A stretch of 64,000 nt of DNA. Origin: Janthinobacterium fluminis (lineage in GTDB: Bacteria > Pseudomonadota > Gammaproteobacteria > Burkholderiales > Burkholderiaceae_D). The notes beneath the pieces were generated by a model that saw nothing but the letters and a program-made list of their open reading frames with translations, was not told the DNA's origin and searched no databases. Location: the NCBI RefSeq assembly GCF_028595325.1, contig NZ_JAQQXR010000010.1, positions 1 to 64,000 on the forward strand, read 5' to 3'. Every line of letters begins with the position of its first letter. Within the stretch, counting starts at the first letter, position 1. Below, piece by piece: positions 28,680 through 38,119 of the stretch. Made by a program: the position numbers and the translations under genes.

Positions 28680-29129
28680 TTAATAGCGGTAAACGCGGCC
28701 GTCGACGACGCGCACGCGCTGGCCCACGCGCAGCTCGGCGGCGCTGTCCTGCACGACGGTGCGGTAGTCGCCGTTGTCGAGGCGCACGCTGATTTGGTAG
28801 GCGTCGCGCGCCTGGGCGCGGTTCTTCTCGATTTCATTGCCGGCCAGGGCGCCGCCGAGCGCGCCGGCCAGGGTGGCCGCGCTGCGGCCCGTGCCCGAGC
28901 CGATCTGGTTGCCCAGCAAGGCGCCGACGACGCCGCCGGCGATGGCGCCGGTGCCGCTGGCGTTCGGATTGACGCGGGTCAGCTGGATGGAATCGATCGT
29001 GCCGTAGGCGGCCGAGTCCGGCTGCGACGCCGGGTAAACGCCTTGTTGCGGCGCCGTGCCGGCGCAGCCGGTGAGCGCGGCGCTGGCGGCGAGCAGCATC
29101 GCGGCGAGGCTGAGTTTGCTGTTGTTCAT
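28680..29129 (-). CDS. Glycine-zipper 2TM lipoprotein
   Basis: A 149-residue lipoprotein with lipobox AALTGCAG, a glycine zipper (AIAGGVVGALLGNQIGSGTG and GALGGALAGNEIEKN) and a C-terminal beta domain (ISVRLDNGDYRTVVQ... VGQRVRVVDGRVYRY). It is a paralogue in layout of the protein at 20004, with a lipid anchor instead of a membrane helix. An outer-membrane structural or protective role is expected from SlyB-like relatives. AGGAGGACAAG precedes the ATG at 29129. Confidence 0.88.
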   Translation of the reverse strand: MNNSKLSLAAMLLAASAALTGCAGTAPQQGVYPASQPDSAAYGTIDSIQLTRVNPNASGTGAIAGGVVGALLGNQIGSGTGRSAATLAGALGGALAGNEIEKNRAQARDAYQISVRLDNGDYRTVVQDSAAELRVGQRVRVVDGRVYRY

Positions 29130-29411
29130 CTTGTCCTCCTGACATAGTGTGAGCAAATCTTAGTCATTCGGCTGTGGCGGGTCTGTGCGCTGCCGCACGC
29201 AGCGGTTTTGCCGGCGCGGGGCTTGCAATAAAATAAACATGCTAATGTACGATACCGAACAGAGCGGCGGGAAATTTCCACGTAAAACGTTAGTCATGGC
29301 CCGATAACGGCAACGTGGCCATCCCGGTTCGGCCTTGAGCCCGGACGGGACCGCTCATCTTGATTGACTCATCTTGAGTACATCGGTAGACCTTTTCTAA
29401 GGAAAAATATC

Positions 29412-29723
29412 ATGAAAATCGCTAAAAAAATCGCCACCGGCCTGTTCGTCGCCTCCCTGTTCGCCATCGCCGGTTGCGCGTCGACCCCGACCAGGGAAGG
29501 CACCGGCGAATACATCGACGACACGGTGTTGACGGCCAAGGTCAAGGCCAGCATCTTCAACGAGCCGACGCTGAAATCGACGGAAATCAATGTCGAAACC
29601 TTCAAGGGCACCGTGCAACTGAGCGGCTTCGTGGCGCAGCCCAGCGACATCAGCAAGGCCGGCGAAATCGCCCGCGGCGTCAAGGGTGTGATGTCGGTCA
29701 AGAACGACATCCGCGTCAAATAA
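29412..29723 (+). CDS. BON-domain lipoprotein
   Basis: A 103-residue protein: lipoprotein signal (LFAIAGCAST) and one BON domain (YIDDTVLTAKVKASIF, VETFKGTVQLSGFV, then IARGVKGVMSVKNDIRVK). BON domains bind phospholipid surfaces; relatives include OsmY and DolP. It is probably a periplasmic outer-membrane protein induced by osmotic or envelope stress. AAGGAAAAATATC supports the ATG at 29412. The roughly 280 bases upstream contain no convincing gene. Confidence 0.9.
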   Translation: MKIAKKIATGLFVASLFAIAGCASTPTREGTGEYIDDTVLTAKVKASIFNEPTLKSTEINVETFKGTVQLSGFVAQPSDISKAGEIARGVKGVMSVKNDIRVK

Positions 29724-29805
29724 GTCCCGCGCCGTCATGGCCGCCACGCCGGAGCCGCTCCCCCCGGGGACAGTTCCGGCAATTGTTGAATGAGCGCCTG
29801 AACCG

Positions 29806-30981
29806 ATGAACATTCCGCAGCCCGGCGTCCAGGCCGATGCGCCGGCCGCCGCCGACGCGGCGCCGTCCGATCCGCCGGCGGAGCCCTTGCGCCTGCCCTT
29901 GCACGTCAACGCCCGCGGCATGGCGCTCGCCATCATCGCCACCGTCAGCTTCGTCTATGGCCTGCAATGGGCGCAGAAATTCCTCATTCCCCTGTTGTTC
30001 GGGATTTTCATCGCCTACACGCTCAATCCGCTGGTGCGCTGCCTCGAACGCCTGCGCATCCCGCGCGCGCTGGGCGCGGCCTTGGTCACGCTGGCGATTC
30101 TCGGCGGCTCGGTGGCCGTCATCGACCGCGTCCAGGGCGAGTTCGAAGCGATCGTCGAAGAATTGCCCGTTTCCGCCCATAAATTTGCCCGGCTGATCGA
30201 GTCCACGTTCAACGGCAAGCCGGGGATATTGCAGAAAATCCAGGCCGTCGCCACCGAGATCGAGCAGGCGGCCGGCGGCGCCGAAGCGCGCCGCGCGGCG
30301 CGCCGCGCCGCCCCCAGCGCCGAGCACGCGCCGTTCAAGATTGCCGACTGGCTGTGGGCCGGTTCGATGGGCCTGCTCGGTTTTCTCAGCCAGGCGGCGA
30401 TGGTGATTTTCCTGGTGTTTTTTTTGTTGCTGTCGGGCGACACCTTCAAGCGCAAGCTGGTCAAGCTGACGGGGCCGTCGCTGACGAAGAAAAAAATCGC
30501 CGTCCACATCCTGGAAGACATCCACACCTCGATCCAGAACTATATGTTCATGCTGCTCGTCACCAACGGTCTGCTGGCGCTGCTGATGTGGCTCGCGCTG
30601 CGCTGGATCGGGCTGGAAAACGCCGGCGCCTGGGCCGTCGCGGCCGGCCTGCTGCACATCATGCCGTACTTCGGCCCGCTGCTGATCGCCGTCGCCACCG
30701 GCCTGGCCGCCTTCCTGCAGTTCGAATCGCTGGAAATGGTGCTGCTGGTGACGGGCGCCTCGCTGGGCATCGCCACCCTGGTCGGCACCTTCGTCACGAC
30801 CTGGATGACCGGCAAGATTGCGCGCATGAATCCGGCGGCCGTCTTCGTCGGCCTGCTGTTCTGGGGCTGGTTGTGGGGCGTCTGGGGCTTGCTGCTGGGC
30901 GTGCCCGTGATCGTCATCGTCAAAGTCGTCGCCGAGCGCGTGCAGGGCATGGAGGCGGTGGCGGAGTTACTGGGGGAATAG
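29806..30981 (+). CDS. AI-2E family transporter (PerM/YdiK type)
   Basis: A 391-residue polytopic inner-membrane protein with paired helices at the N-terminus (LIPLLFGIFIAYTLNPLV), a soluble linker at about 130-190, and four or more helices in the C-terminal half. The family's conserved segment is LLHIMPYFGPLLIAVATGLA, and it ends LLLGVPVIVIVKVV. The name derives from TqsA; many members instead export other small molecules or ions, so substrate is unknown. The ribosome site is weak. It stands alone between the BON gene and a convergent OmpA gene. Confidence 0.9.
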   Translation: MNIPQPGVQADAPAAADAAPSDPPAEPLRLPLHVNARGMALAIIATVSFVYGLQWAQKFLIPLLFGIFIAYTLNPLVRCLERLRIPRALGAALVTLAILGGSVAVIDRVQGEFEAIVEELPVSAHKFARLIESTFNGKPGILQKIQAVATEIEQAAGGAEARRAARRAAPSAEHAPFKIADWLWAGSMGLLGFLSQAAMVIFLVFFLLLSGDTFKRKLVKLTGPSLTKKKIAVHILEDIHTSIQNYMFMLLVTNGLLALLMWLALRWIGLENAGAWAVAAGLLHIMPYFGPLLIAVATGLAAFLQFESLEMVLLVTGASLGIATLVGTFVTTWMTGKIARMNPAAVFVGLLFWGWLWGVWGLLLGVPVIVIVKVVAERVQGMEAVAELLGE

Positions 30982-31068
30982 ACCCCGGCCTGTCATTGGC
31001 GCCGGCGCGCGAACTGCGCGCCCGGGCGCCGCCTACAGCAGCGACAGCTTCATGCGCGTCGCCGCGTC

Positions 31069-32091
31069 TTACTGCACCCGGCGTTCGATGGTGATCTGCT
31101 CGACCTCGACGCGGCGGTTCGGCTCCAGGCACTTGATCAGGGCGGCCATCTTCTTGTCGTGGCATTCGACGACGGGATTGGCCTCGCCCTTGCCGACGGC
31201 CGTCATGCGGTTGGCCGCAATGCCCTTGTTGCTCAGATAGGTCTTGACCGCATTGGCGCGCTGCTCCGACAGTTTCTGGTTGTATTTGGCCGCGCCGATG
31301 CGGTCCGCGTAGCCGGTGATGACGATATTGTCCACGTCCGGCGCCGCGCCGAGGGCCGCGGCGATCTCGTCCAGCTTCGGCTGCGGATCGTTCAGTTTCG
31401 CGCTGTCGAAGGCGAACAGCTCGGTGGCCGACAGCGTCACTTTTTCAAAGCGCGGCGCTGGCGGAGGCGGCGGTGGAGGAGGAGGGGGCGGCGGAGGTGG
31501 CGTTACCTGGGCAACCGGCGGCGGCGGGCGCACCGGCTCCGGCGTTTTGCCGAAGGCGTAGTTCAGGCCGATGGTCAGATAATAATTGTTCGCTTTGCTG
31601 TGCGGGAAGGTGTTGCCGCGCAGGAAGCCGTGGACGTCGCGGATGTCCGCCTGCAGCGACAGCTGCTCGCCGAGCTGCGACTGGAAACCCAGGCCGATGC
31701 TGGCGTAGGGCGAGTTTTTGCGCCGCTCGCCGAAGGCCACGGTGCTTTCCTTGTCGCGCTCGGCGCCTATGCCGATCAGGAGGAAGGGGCGGAAGGATTT
31801 TCGCGAAAACATGTAGAGGGCGTCCACGCCCAGCGTGTTTTGCTGGTAGCGCTCGCCGCCCTCGCGCGAGCGGGCATAGGTCGTGCCCAGTTGCACATCC
31901 CAGGACGGCGAGATCGCCTTGCCGAAGCGCAGGCCGGCGCCGTAGCCGCGCCTGTCGACCGCGAAATCGCTGTCCGGCCGCATGACATTCAGGCTGGGCT
32001 GGATATACCAATAGGGGTTGATTTCCTGCGCCTGTGCGGCAGCGGCGGAACTGAGGGCGGCGGCAATGGCAATGTTCTTTAAATTATTCAC
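31069..32091 (-). CDS. OmpA-family outer-membrane protein with proline-rich hinge
   Basis: Protein of 340 residues: signal peptide ending SSAAAAQA, and an N-terminal eight-strand barrel-like domain (PYWYIQPSLNVMRPDSDF, GAGLRFGKAI, ending LTIGLNYAFGK). A hinge of about 15 consecutive prolines lies near residue 205. The C-terminal OmpA domain has LFAFDSAKLNDPQ, ITGYADRIG and NRRVEVEQI. It links the outer membrane to peptidoglycan. The start is GTG at 32091 after GGGAGCCACTT. It is convergent with the AI-2E gene and divergent from the alpha-2-macroglobulin gene. Confidence 0.92.
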   Translation of the reverse strand: MNNLKNIAIAAALSSAAAAQAQEINPYWYIQPSLNVMRPDSDFAVDRRGYGAGLRFGKAISPSWDVQLGTTYARSREGGERYQQNTLGVDALYMFSRKSFRPFLLIGIGAERDKESTVAFGERRKNSPYASIGLGFQSQLGEQLSLQADIRDVHGFLRGNTFPHSKANNYYLTIGLNYAFGKTPEPVRPPPPVAQVTPPPPPPPPPPPPPPAPRFEKVTLSATELFAFDSAKLNDPQPKLDEIAAALGAAPDVDNIVITGYADRIGAAKYNQKLSEQRANAVKTYLSNKGIAANRMTAVGKGEANPVVECHDKKMAALIKCLEPNRRVEVEQITIERRVQ

Positions 32092-32451
32092 AAGTGGCTC
32101 CCGACGTGGATAAGAGTTTTTTGCTGCGAATGTACTTCGCCGTAAGAAAGCCGCCAGTCATGTCCTGCTCATGCCCCGCGCGGCTTTTGCACTGCTGTTG
32201 GAGGCGACAATATACAGTCGCGTTCAGACGGCCGGTACGCTAGCGAGCGATGCGTTGCGTTGTCTCAAATGAACCGTTGATCCCGCATAGAACGGAGAAA
32301 TCGGCGTCGCGGCGCTGCTTTTCTTCGGCCGGCCCGCCGCGCCCGCGCGAGGCAAATGGCTGGGGGACGACGCCGGTGTTTGCAATTGAGTAAAATATCT
32401 GATCTTGCAATACCGGCGGCCCTTTCCCGCACCCCGACAACTGGAGTCATA
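32092..32451. other. Divergent intergenic region ompA-like / alpha-2-macroglobulin
   Basis: No gene is supported. The sequence just before 32452 (TTGCAATTGAG...TAAAAT) could be part of the macroglobulin promoter. A small inverted repeat GCGAC...GTCGC surrounds AATATACA at 32204-32221 and may be an operator. Otherwise nothing is recognisable. Confidence 0.45.
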
Positions 32452-35400
32452 GTGAACACCTACATCCCGAAAAGCCTGGCGCTGCTGCTGGCGGCCTGCC
32501 TGTCCCTGCCGGCGCTGGCGCAAACCAGCATCGCGTCGTTTTCGCCATCCGGGGTGATCAAGCAGGTGCGCCAGGCGCGCGCCCAGTTCAGCGCGCAGAT
32601 GGTGCCGTTCGGCGATCTGCGGCCGGCCGACCCCTTCGACATCGACTGTCCCGAGGCGGGCAGCGGGCGCTGGGCCGACGGCCGCAACTGGGTCTACGAT
32701 TTTGCCCGCGACCTGCCGGCCGGCGTCGTGTGCCGCTTCACCCTGAAGGCGGGGCTGAAGGATCTGGCGGGGCAGGCGCTGTCCGGCGCCGCCAGCTACA
32801 GCTTCTCGACCGGCGGCCCGGCCATCGTCGAAGCCGTGCCGTTCGAGGGCCGCACGGACATCGACGAGCAGCAGATTTTCGTGCTCGGCCTGGACGCGCC
32901 GGCGCAGGAGGCGACGATCGCCGAGCACGCCTACTGCCGCGCCGACGGCGTCAATGAAAAGATCGGCGTGCGCCTGTTGCAGGGCAGGGAGCGCGAACAG
33001 GTGCTGGCGCTGCGCAAGAATTTCGTCGAACGCTATCTGAAGGTGTACTACGCGGCGCGCGGCGTGCTCTGGCACGCCACGCTGGCACTGCCGGGCAAGC
33101 GCCTGGACACGCTGCCGCTGGCGCTGCTGCAATGCCAGCGCACGCTGCCGGCCAACACCAAGGTGTCGCTGGTGTGGGGGCCGGGCATTGCCAGCGCCAG
33201 CGGCGTCGCCACCACGGCGGCGCAGACGCTGCCCTACAAGACCCGGCCCGAGTTCACGGCCAGCTTCGGCTGCGAGCGCAGCAGCGCGAAAGCCCAGTGC
33301 ATCCCCTTCCTGCCGCTGCGGCTGGCGTTCACCGCGCCGATCCGGGCGCGCGACGCCCGCGCCATCACGCTCACCAGCGAGAGCGGCAAGGTGTTCCGCG
33401 TCGCCGCCAACGCGGACAACGCCAAGGCCGAGTACCTCGATTCCGTTTCCTTCGCCGGCCCGCTGCCGGAGAAAACCAGGTTCACCATCACGCTGCCGGC
33501 GGGGCTCAAGGACGACGCCGGCCGGCCGCTGCTGAACAGGGCGCGCTTTCCGATGACGGTGCGCACCGACGAGCAGCCGCCGCTGGTCAAGTTCCCGGCC
33601 AGCTTCGGCATCCTGGAGGCGCGCGGCGACCGCCTGCTGCCCGTCACCGTGCGCAATGTCGAGGCCAGCCTGGCCGCCAAAGTGAGCGGCGCCGACGTCA
33701 ACGGCAATATGCTGCGCCTGTCCGACGACCAGGACAAGGCCATCATCGACTGGCTCAAGCGCCTGTCGGGCGGCGAATACTGGCAGCCGGGCGCGCAGTA
33801 CGGCGAGGAGATGGGCAAGCCGGTGCTGGCCGGCCACGCCAACACGCGCAGCTTCGCGCTGCCCAAGCCGAACGGCAAGCGCGCCTTCGAGGTCATCGGC
33901 ATTCCGCTGCAAAAGCCCGGCTTTTACGTCGTCGAACTGGCCAGCCCGCGCCTGGGCGCCGTGCTGCTGCCGAAGCCGCGCACGGCGTACATCCACACGG
34001 CCGCGCTGGTGACCAACCTGGCGGCCCACTTCAAGCACGGCGCGCAGTCGTCGCTGGTGTGGGTCACCTCGCTCGACAAGGGCGCGCCGGTGGCGAAGGC
34101 GCAGGTGGCCGTGCGCGACTGCGCCGGCAATCTGTTGTGGCAGGGCGCCACCGACGCGTCCGGCGTGGCGCACATCAAACAGGAGCTGGAACGCTCCCAG
34201 TGCAGCGGCAACCACAATTACTTCGTCAGCGCCCGCAGCGGCGGCGACATGACCTTCACGCTGTCGAACTGGGTTGGCGGCATCGAGGCGTGGCGCTTCA
34301 ACCTGCCGACCGCCGATCTGCACGACGACAACACGCTGCTGTCGACGGTATTCGACCGCACGCTGCTGCGCGCCGGCGAGACGGTGCACATGAAGCACTT
34401 CCTGCGCCGCCACACGGCCGGCGGCATCGCCCATGCGGCACCCGGCAACGGTCCCGGCGCCGCCAGCCAGGTCATCATCACGCACCAGGGTAGCGACCAG
34501 CGCTTTGAACTGCCGCTGCGCTGGTCCGCCGGCGCGGCGCAAAACGAGTGGGTGATTCCGGCCGACGCCAAGCAGGGCGTGTATGAGGTCAGCATGGCGG
34601 GGCGCCAGTCCGGCAGCTTCCGCGTCGAATCGTTCCGCGTGCCGACCATGAAGGCCGTGCTGCAGGGGCCGAAAGCGGCGGCGGTGCAGCCGTCCAAGGT
34701 CGACCTCGACGTGCAACTGAACTACCTGTCGGGCGGCGGCGCCGGCAATGCGGCCGTCAAGCTGCGCACGGTGTTGCAGGACAAGAGCCTGAGCTTTGCC
34801 GACTACGACGATTTCACCTTCAGCAACGGCGACGTCAAGGAGGGGCTGGTGAAGTCGGGCGCCGCCGCCGCCGAGGACGACGAGGGCAACTGGGACGAGG
34901 AGGCCGCGAACCCGCTGAACGGCCCGGCGCGCACGCAGAACCTGAACCTGGACCGGGCCGGCGGCGCCCGCGTGACGGTCGACCAGTTGCCGGCGCTGAC
35001 GGTGCCGCGCGACCTGCTGGCCGAACTGGCCTACCAGGACGCCAACGGCGAAACCCTGTCGGTGTCGACCCGCGTGCCGCTGTGGCCGTCGAAAAACCTC
35101 ATCGGCATCAAGCCCGACGGCTGGGCGCTCAGCAAGGACGCGTTCAAGTTTCAGGTTGTCGTGCTGGACACCGCCGGCAAGCCGGTGGCGGGCGCGCCGG
35201 TTGCCGTCGATTTCTTCCAGCGCAAGACGTATTCGCACCGGCGCCGCCTGATCGGCGGTTTTTACTCGTATGAGAGTTCCAGCGAGGTGCTGCGCCTGGG
35301 CGCCGCCTGCGAGGGCAAGACCGACGCCAGGGGCCTGCTGCTGTGCCAGGTGAAGGCGCCCGCCAGCGGCAACCTGATCCTGCGCGCCAAAACCGTCGAC

Positions 35401-38118
35401 GAGGACCGGCGCGCCGCCTACGCCAACCGCGAAACCTGGGTCGCCGGCAGCGGCGACTGGTGGTTCAACGTCGGCGACAACGACCGCATCGACGTGCTGC
35501 CGGAGAAGAAGCGCTACGAGCCGGGCGAAGAGGCCAGGCTGCAGGTGCGCATGCCTTTCCGCGAGGGCACGGCCCTGGTGACGGTCGAGCGCGAAGGCAT
35601 GATCGACACCTATGTGCGGCAGTTGTCCGGACGCGAGCCGGTGATTGCGATCCCCGTCAAGGCCAGTTACGCGCCCAACGTCTACGTGTCGGTGCTGGTG
35701 GTGCGCGGCCGGGTGGCCGGCGTGCAGCCGACGGCCCTGGTCGACCTGGGCAAGCCGGCCTACAAGATGGGCATCGCGGCGCTGCGCGTGGGCTGGCAGG
35801 CGCACGAACTGAAGGTGCGGGTGACGGCCGACAAGGAGGTCTACAAGACCCGCGAGAAGGCGCAGGTCAAGGTCAAGGTGCAGCGCGCCGACGGCCGCGC
35901 GCTGCCGGCCGGCGCCGAGGTGGCGCTGGCCGCCGTCGACGTCGGCCTGCTGGAGCTGATGCCCAACACCAGCTGGGATTTGCTGGAGACGATGATGCAG
36001 CAGCGCAGCCTGCAGGTGGAAACCTCGACGGCGCAGATGCAGGTGATCGGCAAGCGGCATTTCGGCCGCAAGGCTTTCCCGCACGGCGGCGGCGGCGGCA
36101 AGGGCGCCAGCCGCGAGCTGTTCGACACGCTGCTGTTCTGGAAGGGCAGCGTCAAGCTCGACGCCAACGGCGAGGCGGCCGTGCAGGTGCCGCTGAACGA
36201 TTCCTTAACCGCGTTCCGCCTGGTCGCCATCGCCAACGCCGGCGCCGACCTGTTCGGCACCGGCAAGGCCGACATCCGCAGCACGCAGGATCTGATCGTG
36301 ATGTCGGGCCTGCCCGCCCTGGTGCGCGAGGGTGACCAGTTCCGCGCCGGTTTCACGGTGCGCAATACCTCGGCCGAGGCGATGACGGCGCAACTGGCCG
36401 CCAGCGTGCATGGCCAGACGCTGGCGCCGCAGTCGCTGACGCTGGCCCCCGGCCAGGCGCAGGAGGTGGCGTGGACCTATCCGGTGCCGCTGGGCGTCAA
36501 GGAGCTGGTCTGGGACGTCAGCGCCAAGGCCGGCGAGGCCGGCGACAAGCTGCGCGTCAAGCAGAAGGTGACGTTCGCCGTGCCGGTGCGCACCTACCAG
36601 GCGACCCTGCTGCAAGTGGACAAGCCGCAGTCGATGACGGTGCAGATGCCGGCCGACGCGCTGCCGGGCCGCGGCGGCGTGCAGACGGTGCTGAGCGCGA
36701 AGCTGGGCAACGACCTGCCGGGCGTGCGCGAGTACATGGGCGCCTATCCGTACAGCTGCTTCGAGCAGCAAACTTCGAAGGCGATCGCGCTCGGCGACGC
36801 GGCCATGTGGCGCGCCATGGCGGCGGCGTTGCCGGCCTATCTGGACGGCGACGGCATGCTGAAGTATTTCCCCTCGATGGACAAGGGCAGCGACAGCCTG
36901 ACGGCCTATGTGCTGTCGGCCACGGCGGAGGCCGGCTATGCGATTCCGGAGCAGGCGAAGAACCGCATGGAGGAGGCGCTGGCGAACTTCGTCCAGGGCC
37001 GCGTGATCCGTTACTCGGCGATGCCGACGGCCGACCTGGCGGTGCGCAAGCTGGCCGCGCTGGAGGCGCTGTCGCGTTCCGCCAAGGTGGCGCCGGACGC
37101 GCTCGACTCGATCGCCGTCGAACCGAACCTGTGGCCGACCTCGGCCCTGATCGACTGGTATCTGGTGCTCAAGCGCACGCCAAAACTGGCGCGCCGCGAC
37201 GCGCTGCTGGCCGAGGCGCAGCAGATGCTGCGCGCGCGCCTGAACTTCCAGGGCACGACGATGGGCTTTTCGACCGAGCAGCGCGACAACTGGTGGTGGT
37301 TGATGGTGTCGGGCGACGTCAACGCCAACCGCCTGCTGCTGGCCGTGCTGGACAATCCGGGCTGGAAGGACGACATCGGCCGGCTGGTGCGCGGCACTCT
37401 GGGGCGCCAGTTGAAGGGCCGCTGGAACACCACGGTGGCGAACGCCTGGGGCACGCTGGCGATCCGCAAGTTCTCGGAGAAATTCGAGTCCGAGGCCGTC
37501 ACCGGCAGCACCAGCGTCAACCTGGGCCGCGCCGAGAAGGCCGTCAAATGGAATGGCCAGACCTTGGCCGCGCCCGTGCTGCAAGCCTGGCCGCGCGCCG
37601 CCGAGCAGCTGAAAATCGCCCACGCCGGCACCGGCAAACCCTGGGCCACCGTCGTCAGCCTGGCGGCGATCCCGCTGAAGGCGCCGCTGTCGAGCGGCTA
37701 CAAGATCAGCAAGAGCGTCACCGCCATCGAGCAGAAAACGGCCGGCGTGTGGTCGCGCGGCGACGTCTACCGTGTGCGCCTGGACCTGGAGGCGCAGGCC
37801 GACATGACCTGGGTCGTCGTCGACGACCCGATTCCGGCCAGCGCCAGCGTGCTGGGCACCGGACTGGGCGGCGATTCGAGCATCCTCAGCGCCGGCGAAA
37901 AGCGCGCGGGCTGGGTCCGTCCCGCATTCGAGGAGCGCAGCTTCGACGCCTTCCGCGCCTATTACGATTACGTCCCGAAAGGCAAGTGGAGCATCGAATA
38001 CACGGTGCGCCTGAACAATGCGGGCGACTTCAACCTGCCGGCCAGCCGCGTCGAGGCGATGTACTCGCCCGAGATGTTCGGCGAATTGCCGAACGCCGCC
38101 GTCAAGGTCGGGCTGTAG
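32452..38118 (+). CDS. Bacterial alpha-2-macroglobulin (YfhM type)
   Basis: Protein of 1888 residues with a Sec signal ending LSLPALAQ. It has macroglobulin-like domains over the first 1200 residues and a bait/A2M region. The thioester motif is CFEQQTSK with the reactive Cys at 1436 (CxEQ intact), followed by the alpha-alpha toroid of the thioester domain and a C-terminal receptor-like domain. The family traps proteases in the periplasm and is usually paired with PBP1C, as here (stop and next ATG separated by one base). It starts at GTG 32452 after CTGGAG. No lipobox is visible, so it is probably soluble in the periplasm. Confidence 0.94.
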   Translation: MNTYIPKSLALLLAACLSLPALAQTSIASFSPSGVIKQVRQARAQFSAQMVPFGDLRPADPFDIDCPEAGSGRWADGRNWVYDFARDLPAGVVCRFTLKAGLKDLAGQALSGAASYSFSTGGPAIVEAVPFEGRTDIDEQQIFVLGLDAPAQEATIAEHAYCRADGVNEKIGVRLLQGREREQVLALRKNFVERYLKVYYAARGVLWHATLALPGKRLDTLPLALLQCQRTLPANTKVSLVWGPGIASASGVATTAAQTLPYKTRPEFTASFGCERSSAKAQCIPFLPLRLAFTAPIRARDARAITLTSESGKVFRVAANADNAKAEYLDSVSFAGPLPEKTRFTITLPAGLKDDAGRPLLNRARFPMTVRTDEQPPLVKFPASFGILEARGDRLLPVTVRNVEASLAAKVSGADVNGNMLRLSDDQDKAIIDWLKRLSGGEYWQPGAQYGEEMGKPVLAGHANTRSFALPKPNGKRAFEVIGIPLQKPGFYVVELASPRLGAVLLPKPRTAYIHTAALVTNLAAHFKHGAQSSLVWVTSLDKGAPVAKAQVAVRDCAGNLLWQGATDASGVAHIKQELERSQCSGNHNYFVSARSGGDMTFTLSNWVGGIEAWRFNLPTADLHDDNTLLSTVFDRTLLRAGETVHMKHFLRRHTAGGIAHAAPGNGPGAASQVIITHQGSDQRFELPLRWSAGAAQNEWVIPADAKQGVYEVSMAGRQSGSFRVESFRVPTMKAVLQGPKAAAVQPSKVDLDVQLNYLSGGGAGNAAVKLRTVLQDKSLSFADYDDFTFSNGDVKEGLVKSGAAAAEDDEGNWDEEAANPLNGPARTQNLNLDRAGGARVTVDQLPALTVPRDLLAELAYQDANGETLSVSTRVPLWPSKNLIGIKPDGWALSKDAFKFQVVVLDTAGKPVAGAPVAVDFFQRKTYSHRRRLIGGFYSYESSSEVLRLGAACEGKTDARGLLLCQVKAPASGNLILRAKTVDEDRRAAYANRETWVAGSGDWWFNVGDNDRIDVLPEKKRYEPGEEARLQVRMPFREGTALVTVEREGMIDTYVRQLSGREPVIAIPVKASYAPNVYVSVLVVRGRVAGVQPTALVDLGKPAYKMGIAALRVGWQAHELKVRVTADKEVYKTREKAQVKVKVQRADGRALPAGAEVALAAVDVGLLELMPNTSWDLLETMMQQRSLQVETSTAQMQVIGKRHFGRKAFPHGGGGGKGASRELFDTLLFWKGSVKLDANGEAAVQVPLNDSLTAFRLVAIANAGADLFGTGKADIRSTQDLIVMSGLPALVREGDQFRAGFTVRNTSAEAMTAQLAASVHGQTLAPQSLTLAPGQAQEVAWTYPVPLGVKELVWDVSAKAGEAGDKLRVKQKVTFAVPVRTYQATLLQVDKPQSMTVQMPADALPGRGGVQTVLSAKLGNDLPGVREYMGAYPYSCFEQQTSKAIALGDAAMWRAMAAALPAYLDGDGMLKYFPSMDKGSDSLTAYVLSATAEAGYAIPEQAKNRMEEALANFVQGRVIRYSAMPTADLAVRKLAALEALSRSAKVAPDALDSIAVEPNLWPTSALIDWYLVLKRTPKLARRDALLAEAQQMLRARLNFQGTTMGFSTEQRDNWWWLMVSGDVNANRLLLAVLDNPGWKDDIGRLVRGTLGRQLKGRWNTTVANAWGTLAIRKFSEKFESEAVTGSTSVNLGRAEKAVKWNGQTLAAPVLQAWPRAAEQLKIAHAGTGKPWATVVSLAAIPLKAPLSSGYKISKSVTAIEQKTAGVWSRGDVYRVRLDLEAQADMTWVVVDDPIPASASVLGTGLGGDSSILSAGEKRAGWVRPAFEERSFDAFRAYYDYVPKGKWSIEYTVRLNNAGDFNLPASRVEAMYSPEMFGELPNAAVKVGL

Positions 38119-38119
38119 G

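Noticed and set aside
29239..29307. A 22-residue plus-strand frame upstream of the BON gene
   Set aside because: No ribosome binding site and no coupling to the next gene.
29765..29790. Third copy of the GGGGACAG palindrome
   Set aside because: Only GGGGACAG is shared and there is no matching inverted arm nearby.
32224..36084. A 1286-codon minus-strand open frame opposite the alpha-2-macroglobulin gene
   Set aside because: High-GC codon bias leaves long antisense frames. It is His/Gln/Arg-rich with no domains, and the plus-strand protein is a clear family member.
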